From: Agarivorans aestuarii
Lineage (GTDB): Bacteria > Pseudomonadota > Gammaproteobacteria > Enterobacterales > Celerinatantimonadaceae
Direction of reading: 5' to 3'
NCBI RefSeq assembly: GCF_019670125.1
Contig: NZ_AP023033.1
Coordinates: forward strand, 2,469,001-2,533,000
Length of the DNA stretch: 64,000 bases
Part shown: piece by piece, positions 40,970 through 49,082 of the stretch
Numbering within the stretch: the first letter of the stretch is position 1
Layout of the letters: each line of letters opens with the position of its first letter
Notes under the pieces: model-generated
Database searches by the model: none
Seen by the model: the letters and a program-made list of their open reading frames with translations, nothing else
Told to the model about the DNA's origin: nothing
Program-made: the position numbers and the translations under genes

Positions 40970-42340
40970 ATGATTGTTAGTAAAACTTTTTCTATTTCTC
41001 CAGTACAACTCTTCGAGCGACTAGCACAGCAAGACTGGTGTTGTTTTTTACAATCGGCTGCCGACTCTCACGAGAATAACCAGTTTGATATTTTAGTCGC
41101 CGATCCCATTGCCACTGTTAGTTACAGCGAGCAAACGGCAGATGTAACCGTGGGCGAAGAACATTACCACAGCCAACAGGCACCTTTTGAATTACTCGAG
41201 TCACTGCGCGCACAACTTTTCCCAAACGCTCAAGGCAACACTTCACACTTTCCCTTTGAAGGTGGCGCGCTGGGCCTGTGGTCTTACGACTTAGGCAGAA
41301 GCCTTGAAGTATTGCCCGAAGAATTAAGTAGGGATTTAAACACCCCAGATATGGCAGTAGGCTTTTACGACTGGGCGCTAATTTATGACCACCACAGCAA
41401 GCAGACAACGCTTATTCAATGGCATCAGATAGGCGAAGAAGCAGCTGGGCTAGAACAATTAGAACAACGAGTGCTTTGGCTGACTATACAAAGCACTCAA
41501 CAAATCGAAGCGTTTAAACTTACCAGTGAATGGCAAAGTAACATGAGCCAAGCAAGCTACACTGAGAAGTTTAAGCAAGTTCAAGAATACTTGCTCAGCG
41601 GAGATTGCTATCAAATCAATCTCGCTCAACGCTTTGAGGCAAGCTATCAGGGTAACGAAGCCGAGGCTTATCAGCGTTTGATCGCAGCAAACCAAGCCCC
41701 CTTTTCTGCTTTTATGCGCTTACCAAGCAGCTGTATACTTAGCGTATCACCGGAGCGTTTCATTAGCCTTAAGCAAGGTGAGATTGAAACTAAGCCGATT
41801 AAAGGCACTCGCCCAAGAAGCAGCGATGAACACATAGATCAGCAATTAGCTAACGAGCTACTTAAGGCTGAAAAAGACCAAGCCGAAAACTTGATGATTG
41901 TAGACTTGCTGCGCAATGACATTGGCAGAGTAGCCAGTCCGGGCACGGTTGAGGTGCCTAAGTTATTTGCTATCGAGTCTTTCCCAGCCGTACACCACTT
42001 GGTGAGCACAATTCGAGCAAGCTTAGCTCCGCAATATTCTGCTGAGCAACTGTTGGCAGCGTGTTTCCCAGGAGGCTCAATCACTGGCGCCCCCAAAATA
42101 CGAGCAATGCAAATTATTGAAGAGCTTGAAGAGAGCCGTCGCAGCGCTTATTGTGGAGCTATAGGCTATATCTCGAGTAACGGCGATATGGATACCAACA
42201 TCACCATTCGCACCCTTGTTTGTGAAGATCAAAAAATTTACAGCTGGGCAGGTGGCGGTGTGGTCACAGATTCCAAAGTAGCTGCAGAATACCAAGAAAC
42301 TTTTGACAAACTCAGCCGCATTTTACCTGTTCTTGAATAA
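40970..42340 (+). CDS. pabB: Aminodeoxychorismate synthase component I PabB
   Basis: Converts chorismate with ammonia (from PabA) to 4-amino-4-deoxychorismate for folate synthesis. From ATG 40970 it has 456 residues, close to E. coli PabB (453). Chorismate-binding motifs are present: QINLAQRFEA, FSAFMRL, SVSPERFISL, IKGTRPR and MIVDLLRNDIGRVA, then GGSITGAPKIRAM. A longer upstream extension is open but has no family similarity. No strong ribosome binding site is seen at the ATG. nudL follows by 20 nt. Confidence 0.92.
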   Translation: MIVSKTFSISPVQLFERLAQQDWCCFLQSAADSHENNQFDILVADPIATVSYSEQTADVTVGEEHYHSQQAPFELLESLRAQLFPNAQGNTSHFPFEGGALGLWSYDLGRSLEVLPEELSRDLNTPDMAVGFYDWALIYDHHSKQTTLIQWHQIGEEAAGLEQLEQRVLWLTIQSTQQIEAFKLTSEWQSNMSQASYTEKFKQVQEYLLSGDCYQINLAQRFEASYQGNEAEAYQRLIAANQAPFSAFMRLPSSCILSVSPERFISLKQGEIETKPIKGTRPRSSDEHIDQQLANELLKAEKDQAENLMIVDLLRNDIGRVASPGTVEVPKLFAIESFPAVHHLVSTIRASLAPQYSAEQLLAACFPGGSITGAPKIRAMQIIEELEESRRSAYCGAIGYISSNGDMDTNITIRTLVCEDQKIYSWAGGGVVTDSKVAAEYQETFDKLSRILPVLE

Positions 42341-42360
42341 TACTTCGTAGGAGGAAAAGT

Positions 42361-42933
42361 TTGCCCAACAAAGAAACCACGCATTACTTGCAACGCTTTC
42401 TCCTGCAACTCGCTAAACATGACTCACCTCGCACCGCAAAACATGCCGCTGCTGTGCTACTGCCAATCATCGCAAAGCCCGGTGAAGCAGAACAAATTGT
42501 GCTCACCCAACGCAGTGCTCATCTGCGTCATCACCCATCTCAAATTAGCTTACCCGGCGGTAAACATGACCCAGAAGATATTGACCTAAGCCATACAGCT
42601 TTAAGAGAAACTTATGAAGAAATTGGCATTCACCCCAGCGTTTTTACCATACATGGGCAATTACCCAAGCAAACTACGGTAAGTAACTTTTCGGTACGGC
42701 CGTTTATCGCTACCACCAGCGACTCGCTGTCATTTAAACTCAACTATGATGAAGTTGCCCAAGTGATGGTATTGCCACTGCTGCCTTTTTTGCAGCTAGA
42801 TAATTACCATGCTTATCAGTTCAAACGCAGAGGAAAACTCGAAGAAGTCTACTTTATAGAAGTAGAAAAACATGTAATATGGGGAGCCACCGCTAAAATA
42901 TTGCGTGATTTCGCTTCTCATTGTTGCAGATAA
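42361..42933 (+). CDS. nudL: NUDIX CoA pyrophosphatase (NudL-like)
   Basis: Predicted CoA/acyl-CoA diphosphatase. A 190-residue protein with the CoA-type signature (VLTQRSAHLRHHPSQISLPG) and a NUDIX box ending ALRETYEEIGI. The starting codon is TTG, supported by an excellent ribosome binding site (GTAGGAGG, 6 nt spacing). As in E. coli, it follows pabB, and sdaA comes after, the conserved pabB-nudL-sdaA order. Confidence 0.9.
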   Translation: MPNKETTHYLQRFLLQLAKHDSPRTAKHAAAVLLPIIAKPGEAEQIVLTQRSAHLRHHPSQISLPGGKHDPEDIDLSHTALRETYEEIGIHPSVFTIHGQLPKQTTVSNFSVRPFIATTSDSLSFKLNYDEVAQVMVLPLLPFLQLDNYHAYQFKRRGKLEEVYFIEVEKHVIWGATAKILRDFASHCCR

Positions 42934-42998
42934 CTAAATATACTTATAATCTCAGAATTAACAACTTAGTGGCTTTCACGCTTTAGCTAGGAATAAAA

Positions 42999-44357
42999 AT
43001 GGTAAGTATATTTGACCTATTCTCAATAGGTATCGGGCCTTCCAGCTCTCACACCGTAGGACCGATGAAAGCAGCTAAGCTTTTTGCCGAGCGTTTAGAC
43101 AACAATGCTGAGCTCAATCGGGTTGATCATATTAAAGTGGAATTATTCGGTTCTCTGGGCGCTACGGGTAAAGGCCACGGCACCGGAAAGGCTGTGATAC
43201 TGGGCTTGTTGGGAGAGTCGCCCGAGTCGGTAGACGTTGATAGCGTTGATCAAATGCTGCTAAAAGTAGAGCAAACTCAAGAGCTGGCTTTACTGGCAAA
43301 AAAAACCGTTAACTTCCCAAAGACTGGTGCCATTGTATTTCATCGTCGCAAACAACTGCCAGTTCATAGTAACGCTTTAAGCTTCCATGCACATTTAGAT
43401 AACGGCAAGTGTATCTCTGCCACTTATTACTCAATTGGCGGCGGTTACATTATTGAAGACGGCCAAACTAACGAAACAGTAAGCCACAATTACCCCTACC
43501 CCTTTGAAAACGCCGAAAGCTTATTACAGCGCTGTAAAGAAAGTGGAAAAAGTATTGCCGCTGTGGTGTCGGCCAATGAACAAGTGCATTGTTCTACTCG
43601 CACTATTAGCCAATACACCCAACAAATTTGGCAGACAATGCAAGCCTGTGTAAGCCGTGGCATAAGTGAAGAAGGTATTTTACCCGGCGGCTTAAAACTG
43701 GCTAGGCGCGCGCCTACTTTGAAGCGACAGTTATCTTCCCAAAGTAACCTCAGCTCTGACCCACTAAATGTTATGGATTGGGTAAACCTGTATGCACTTG
43801 CCGTTAGCGAAGAAAATGCCGGCGGTGGTCGTGTAGTAACCGCGCCAACTAACGGCGCAGCCGGAATTATTCCAGCTGTATTGCACTACTACCATCACCA
43901 CGTGCAGGCGCTTGACCAAGATTCAATTAATCAATTCTTTCTCACCGCTACTGCAATTGGTTCTTTATATAAAACCAACGCGTCAATTTCTGGCGCCGAA
44001 GTAGGCTGCCAAGGAGAGGTAGGCGTAGCCTGTTCTATGGCTGCTGCGGGTTTGGTTGCGGTATTTGGTGGCAATCCTGAGCAAATTGAGAACGCCGCTG
44101 AAATTGGCATTGAACACAACCTTGGCTTAACTTGCGATCCTATCGGTGGTTTAGTTCAAGTCCCCTGCATTGAGCGCAATGCCATGGGCGCACTCAAGGC
44201 GATTAACGCCGCGCGACTAGCGCTTAGAGGCAGTGGTGAGCATAAAGTATCCTTAGACAAGGCAATCAAAACCATGTGGGAAACAGGCTGCGATATGAAA
44301 AGTAAATATAAAGAAACCGCCCGCGGTGGCTTAGCAGTAAACATTATCGAATGTTAA
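42999..44357 (+). CDS. sdaA: L-serine ammonia-lyase (iron-sulphur type) SdaA
   Basis: Deaminates L-serine to pyruvate and ammonia with a [4Fe-4S] cluster. It has 452 residues with the beta domain first (MVSIFDLFSIGIGPSSSHTVGP) and the alpha domain after (GGGRVVTAPTNGAAGIIPAV, GCQGEVGVACSMAAAG, GLTCDPIGGLVQVPCIERN). The cluster cysteines lie in these last segments. It is third in the conserved pabB-nudL-sdaA order and ends before a GC-rich hairpin. Confidence 0.94.
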   Translation: MVSIFDLFSIGIGPSSSHTVGPMKAAKLFAERLDNNAELNRVDHIKVELFGSLGATGKGHGTGKAVILGLLGESPESVDVDSVDQMLLKVEQTQELALLAKKTVNFPKTGAIVFHRRKQLPVHSNALSFHAHLDNGKCISATYYSIGGGYIIEDGQTNETVSHNYPYPFENAESLLQRCKESGKSIAAVVSANEQVHCSTRTISQYTQQIWQTMQACVSRGISEEGILPGGLKLARRAPTLKRQLSSQSNLSSDPLNVMDWVNLYALAVSEENAGGGRVVTAPTNGAAGIIPAVLHYYHHHVQALDQDSINQFFLTATAIGSLYKTNASISGAEVGCQGEVGVACSMAAAGLVAVFGGNPEQIENAAEIGIEHNLGLTCDPIGGLVQVPCIERNAMGALKAINAARLALRGSGEHKVSLDKAIKTMWETGCDMKSKYKETARGGLAVNIIEC

Positions 44358-44461
44358 ACGATTGCTAAGTGTAAATGTGCGGTTACTAGAGCTATCTCTT
44401 TGTTTTAGTAATAGTTAAGTGCAATTCTCTTTAAATGCCTATAACATTTAAACAACATTAA

Positions 44462-44482
44462 CGGCCTGCAACACGCAGGCCG
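44462..44482 (+). terminator. Hairpin after sdaA
   Basis: Stem CGGCCTGC / GCAGGCCG with an AACAC loop, 105 nt past the sdaA stop and 29 nt before the next start. The following bases are not U-rich, so it may be a weak terminator or a leader element of the next gene. Confidence 0.45.
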
Positions 44483-44511
44483 ATTGCATTCTTACAAATG
44501 GATTTGAAACT

Positions 44512-46623
44512 ATGCTAAAACAGCTCCTCTCTGGGCTACTTTTGCTCGTCTTAAAACTCGTCTTGCTGCCATTTAAACTACTGATTAAAGCGACTAGCCG
44601 TTTGCTTAATTGGATATGGGGTTTAATCAAAGCAGTTTGGCAAGTTTGGTTAGCACTAGGTCCTCGTTGGTTACGTTACTCCTTCCTTGGAATAGCCCTG
44701 CTCACCGCCGGCTATCTAGGCTTAAAATCCTTCCTTAAGCCAAACTTAACCATCGAAACCGTCAATCAAGTCCACTACCTCAATAAGGGCTGGACAGACG
44801 AACAGCGCGAGCGCTTTTATTTCACGCCTCAAGGTACCGAGCTGCTTGGCTTAGAATACGACTGGTTTATTAATCTCGAACTACCACTTTCTAAAGATTT
44901 ATTAACTAGCCCCGACAACATGCGCGGCTGGGGTTTTATCGTAACCCCAGGCCAGCAAGCTAGCACCTTAAATCCTGGCAATCTGCCAGTAGGTTTGGGC
45001 CGACACATTAACCCTAAGTCGGGTAAAGAACGCTTAGATTTAACTTGTGCAATGTGTCACACCGGCGAGCTTCACTACCAAGGCAATGCACTGCGCATTG
45101 ATGGCGGCCAAGCGGTACAAAGTATATCTAACGCAAAACGTGGCGAGTTCATTACTACGTTGGCAGCCTCAGTAGTCGCCACCTTGGTGAATCCAAGTAA
45201 GTGGAGCCGATTTGCTGACCGCGTAGCAGGTCAAGATCCTGCTAAACGTAAAGAACTGCGCAAACAGATTTGGGGCTTTCTAGGCAATATTAAGCAGTTT
45301 GTATCCGGTGCGGGTGCGCCCAAATACTATCCTGTTGAAGAGGGCCGAGGCCGTACCGATGCAGTTGGCCGTATCGCCAATGTAGTATTTGGATACGATC
45401 TTGACGAGCCAGCTAACTACCGCGTTGCCGATGCACCGGTAAGTTATCCCTTCCTGTGGGATATTTGGCGTTTCGACTGGGTGCAATATACCGGGTTTAC
45501 TAACCAAGCAATGGCTCGAAATGTAGGTGAAAGCTTGGGAGTACTTGCGCCAATTAAGTTAGTGAATGAAGACGGTAAATTATTAACAACTGAGGAGTTT
45601 GGCGAGTCAGTCATCGACTTAGCTGGCATGCATTGTGTTGAAGGCACTTTGCGCTCGCTGGAGCCCCCTCGTTGGCCAGAAGCAATTTTAGGTGAGATAA
45701 ACTTACCACTTGCTACCCAAGGTAAAGATTTATTCCTAGACCAATGCCAAGCCTGTCATGGTCCACATCAAGTTAAACCTTATCAATGGAAAGTAGCCAG
45801 TAAAGCTGGTGAAAACCCAGACAATCAAATTGATGTTAACTGGCAATGGGATATGGATGGCGACATCAGCTTTGTGGGTCAACAAGCGGTACGTGAAGAT
45901 TGGCGCGAAGTGATTTGGGCAATGCCTTGGGTTAAAACCTCGGTGATTGGCACCGACCCAACCGCAGCAGACAACTTTATGGATCACCGTTACGACGGTA
46001 GTAAAATTATCCCAGGCTCAGCCCCAGTAAACGCAGGTGATGGTTTGCAAATTCTGCTAAACCGTTTGGTGCCTAAGCTTTATCAAGATAACAATATCGA
46101 CAAAGCCTTAATCGCTGATTACGATGGTTTAAATGTACCTTTTAGAATCGCCAATATGCGCGCTTATAAACCACGTCCACTGCATGGCGTTTGGGCGACA
46201 CCGCCATTTTTACACAATGGTTCTGTACCAAACTTGTATGCGCTGCTGTCGCCACTACGTGAACGTCCTAAACAGTTTTATGTTGGTAACCGTGAGTACA
46301 ATCCAGAGCGCTTAGGTTTTATTACCGAGCAGCGCCCTGGCAGCTTTAAACACGACACCAGCATTAAAGGTAATGGTAACCAAGGTCACCTATTTACCGA
46401 TGTAGATATGCCGGGTCGAATTGGCCGTTTACTCAGTGTAGAAGAACGCGCAGCCCTGCTCGAGTACCTAAAAGTAATGGGCAATCCAGAGTTTACTAAA
46501 AAACTTGGCGGCGACCCGTTGGATTGGTCTCAATATACTCAAGCGCCGCAGTTTGGCTCTGAGCAGCAAGCCTGTTTAGATAGCTTTGATACCGCTAAAC
46601 GTAATCCAGCAAAGGTGCACTAA
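44512..46623 (+). CDS. RoxA-like di-haem cytochrome c protein
   Basis: A 703-residue exported protein anchored by N-terminal hydrophobic segments (about 5-25 and 57-72). Two c-type haem motifs are seen: C179-C182-H183 (CAMCH) and C412-C415-H416 (CQACH), with a third-of-length spacing as in the rubber oxygenase RoxA and related di-haem dioxygenases (about 680 residues). It may be a lipid or terpenoid dioxygenase or a peroxidase; I cannot decide. The next gene, 1 nt after its stop, encodes a catalase-related protein, so both probably act on one pathway. Confidence 0.8.
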   Translation: MLKQLLSGLLLLVLKLVLLPFKLLIKATSRLLNWIWGLIKAVWQVWLALGPRWLRYSFLGIALLTAGYLGLKSFLKPNLTIETVNQVHYLNKGWTDEQRERFYFTPQGTELLGLEYDWFINLELPLSKDLLTSPDNMRGWGFIVTPGQQASTLNPGNLPVGLGRHINPKSGKERLDLTCAMCHTGELHYQGNALRIDGGQAVQSISNAKRGEFITTLAASVVATLVNPSKWSRFADRVAGQDPAKRKELRKQIWGFLGNIKQFVSGAGAPKYYPVEEGRGRTDAVGRIANVVFGYDLDEPANYRVADAPVSYPFLWDIWRFDWVQYTGFTNQAMARNVGESLGVLAPIKLVNEDGKLLTTEEFGESVIDLAGMHCVEGTLRSLEPPRWPEAILGEINLPLATQGKDLFLDQCQACHGPHQVKPYQWKVASKAGENPDNQIDVNWQWDMDGDISFVGQQAVREDWREVIWAMPWVKTSVIGTDPTAADNFMDHRYDGSKIIPGSAPVNAGDGLQILLNRLVPKLYQDNNIDKALIADYDGLNVPFRIANMRAYKPRPLHGVWATPPFLHNGSVPNLYALLSPLRERPKQFYVGNREYNPERLGFITEQRPGSFKHDTSIKGNGNQGHLFTDVDMPGRIGRLLSVEERAALLEYLKVMGNPEFTKKLGGDPLDWSQYTQAPQFGSEQQACLDSFDTAKRNPAKVH

Positions 46624-46624
46624 G

Positions 46625-47857
46625 ATGAAAAACGTACTGATTAAATCACCTTTAGTCGCTTGCTTGTTTGGTTTAAGCATAAACGCCGCTAATGCCAACG
46701 ACTTGTATAAGGAAATGGGCATCACTAAGCCCGAGCAAGAAGCGATTATGTCGGCGATAAACTCAGCTCGAGAAATTTCCAAGCGTGCTGAACAATATAA
46801 TGGTTTACCCTATCGCCGTGATGCACACGCCAAAGCAACCGGCTGTGCTCGCGCTACCTTTTCGGTAAACCCCGGTATACCTGAGCGCTTTAAAGCTGGA
46901 TTGTTTGCTCAAGATAATCACCAGTACCAAGCGTGGATCCGTTTCTCAAACGGTGACATGTTGGTACAGGCTGATAGCAAGGGTGATGCTCGAGGCATGG
47001 CGGTTAAAGTGATGAATGTGCCAGGTAAAGCCATAGCGCCAGAGTTAGGCGAAAGTCATAACCAAGATTTTATTATGACCAATACCCCCGCCTTCTTTAA
47101 TCGCAATATATTCGATTACGCAGACGACATGACCTATCTGGCTAAATTTCAGCGTACCAAGTGGTTCATTAGTTTATTCCCACCGAGGCTGCACCCGAAA
47201 CAGTTCTACCGGGCGATTCAAACTGTATCCTCAGTTATTGATACGCCTCTAGAAGCGCAATATTTTTCAATGCTGCCTTACCGCTTAGGTCATAACACCA
47301 TTAAGTTTTCCACCAAGCCTTGTGCTGGAATGACTTTTCCTAAAAACGTTGATAAATCAAACCCCGACTACTTAAGTACCCAACTAGAGACTCAGTTGGC
47401 AAATGGTGGTGCTTGTTTTGAATTTATGGTGCAAGAAAAGCTTCCGGGCTATTACATGCCGGTAGATGACGCAACAGCGATTTGGTCAGAAAAGGCCTCA
47501 CCGTTTATCACCATTGCCACCATTAATATTCCACCGCAACATTTGTACAGCGAACAGCAGCAACAGTTTTGTGAAAACATCTCTATGAACCCTTGGCGCG
47601 CAGTGGAGGGCTGGGAGCCGATAAGCAGTTTAAATAAAGCCCGACGAGTGGTTTATCAAGCGGTTTCTAAATACCGTCATCAGCAAAACAAAGCTGCCAC
47701 TCCAGAGCCTAACTCTTGGTGCTTAGCTGAAGACGGTGAAAGCTGCGATCCTCAGCAAGGTTTGGTAGTAAGCAAACCAACCTGGCCTCTGCCTCGCTGT
47801 TTTGACCGATATGCCGAACCGATTGATGGCGAAAGCTTAAACAGCAACTGTAAGTAA
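46625..47857 (+). CDS. Catalase-related haem protein, exported
   Basis: A 410-residue protein with a signal peptide (to about ANAN, residue 25). The catalase-fold segments are RRDAHAKATGCARATFSV (distal-side His68), IRFSNGD, KGDARGMAVKVM and NQDFIMTNTPAFF, which match the small catalase-related (SrpA-like) group. The proximal Tyr region is YFSMLPYRLG. It is in an operon with the di-haem cytochrome (stop and ATG 1 nt apart; AAGGTG in the end of the previous gene). Catalase-fold enzymes in this group use peroxides of lipids as well as H2O2. Extra cysteines near the end (CDPQQG, CFDRYAEP) are unusual. Confidence 0.82.
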   Translation: MKNVLIKSPLVACLFGLSINAANANDLYKEMGITKPEQEAIMSAINSAREISKRAEQYNGLPYRRDAHAKATGCARATFSVNPGIPERFKAGLFAQDNHQYQAWIRFSNGDMLVQADSKGDARGMAVKVMNVPGKAIAPELGESHNQDFIMTNTPAFFNRNIFDYADDMTYLAKFQRTKWFISLFPPRLHPKQFYRAIQTVSSVIDTPLEAQYFSMLPYRLGHNTIKFSTKPCAGMTFPKNVDKSNPDYLSTQLETQLANGGACFEFMVQEKLPGYYMPVDDATAIWSEKASPFITIATINIPPQHLYSEQQQQFCENISMNPWRAVEGWEPISSLNKARRVVYQAVSKYRHQQNKAATPEPNSWCLAEDGESCDPQQGLVVSKPTWPLPRCFDRYAEPIDGESLNSNCK

Positions 47858-47863
47858 CACTAT

Positions 47864-47889
47864 AAAAACCACGCTAAGCGTGGTTTTTT
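47864..47889. terminator. Bidirectional terminator between the catalase-related and DUF1835 genes
   Basis: Stem AAAAACCACGC / GCGTGGTTTTT with a TAA loop, placed between convergent genes. Confidence 0.9.
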
Positions 47890-47908
47890 ATTGCCGCTCT
47901 TTACCTAG

Positions 47909-49021
47909 CTATTGCTGCATCACTATCTGGCCTTGCTTGAGGTCCCAGCACCAGTAATTATCTTGGCTAATGTTAACTCCACCTCGCCAAAAACCTAACT
48001 GAGAAGAAAGCTCTTTTACTATTGCGCCCTCAAGCGCCTTAAGCCCAGCATCGGTGATAGTGTAACTAGCATCCATGCTCCAGTGTTTGTCATCCTTGTT
48101 GTCAATTTTTACACAAGGAGGAGTTAACTGAGACAAACAGTAAAGCTCTTTGCTTAACCACGCATCCCCAAGAAAAGGCGCATCTTCTAAGGTTTGCAAG
48201 TTTACAAACAGTCGCCCTAGTTTTATCTCAGAGTTTCCCATAATTTGTTGATAACGCTGATCCGCAACGAACTCTTCTTCATCCTGATATTTAGCTTGCT
48301 GACGAAGATTACTCTGCAAAATAGGCAACTCTTGCATTGGTTTAGCCAAAGACTCAAGAATGTGCAATTGCGTAAGGCTTAGCCCCTTACCTAGCCAAGG
48401 GTACTCCTGAGCAAAACGCATTAAAGCATTCGCCATAAATGGTAGTGCAGTTAAAGGTTTGGAAAGTAGCTGATTGAGTTGTTCTGGTGTATTAGCCGCG
48501 ATGGCCTGCCACACGGTTTTGCCTAAGTCGAGTTGCTCAATACTAAGCCTTTTGCGTTGCGGGTATAAAGCCTCTAGTTGGCTAATCGAAAGGTTTCCTA
48601 GGCCATGGAAATAGTCAAGCTCGGGATGCTCACCAATACAAATTATTCGAAATTGCTTGGTAAGTTCGGGATGTTTGGCTAAATGAAATAAACATTCAGC
48701 CAACTGCAATTGATCGTAGAGATCGTGTTCAAACCACAACACAATCTCTTTATATTGGCTTAGCTTATCTAAAACAGCTTGGCGCTGAACAAAATCATCC
48801 AAGATCTGCTGTTCACTAATATCCATTGCAGGCAAAGGGCTGGGCAAACTTATTGTTTCATGAATGAAACTAGCTCGAGCTTTTAGATAAGCTTGCCCTT
48901 CTGCAGCTACAATTGGCCCGTCATGCAATACGTCTCGCCAACACAGTATCTCACCTTGGACAATACTTGATTGCTTAAGCATCTCTCCCACGCTATCGCC
49001 GTTGGTAATGTGTAATTGCAT
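47909..49021 (-). CDS. DUF1835 domain-containing protein
   Basis: A 370-residue cytoplasmic protein. The N-terminal DUF1835 domain is recognisable (LHITNGDSVGEMLKQ, CWRDVLHDGP, VLWFEHDLYDQLQLAE); the remainder matches the DUF3658-type C-terminal part often found with it (VDASYTITDAGLKALEG-like winged-helix region near residues 310-330). Biochemical role unknown. It is separated from the channel operon by about 60 nt. Confidence 0.78.
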   Translation of the reverse strand: MQLHITNGDSVGEMLKQSSIVQGEILCWRDVLHDGPIVAAEGQAYLKARASFIHETISLPSPLPAMDISEQQILDDFVQRQAVLDKLSQYKEIVLWFEHDLYDQLQLAECLFHLAKHPELTKQFRIICIGEHPELDYFHGLGNLSISQLEALYPQRKRLSIEQLDLGKTVWQAIAANTPEQLNQLLSKPLTALPFMANALMRFAQEYPWLGKGLSLTQLHILESLAKPMQELPILQSNLRQQAKYQDEEEFVADQRYQQIMGNSEIKLGRLFVNLQTLEDAPFLGDAWLSKELYCLSQLTPPCVKIDNKDDKHWSMDASYTITDAGLKALEGAIVKELSSQLGFWRGGVNISQDNYWCWDLKQGQIVMQQ

Positions 49022-49082
49022 CGACTGTTCCCTCGTTGAGTTTGCCCCAGCTTAACAAACTTCTATAAGGGAACAAACGCCA

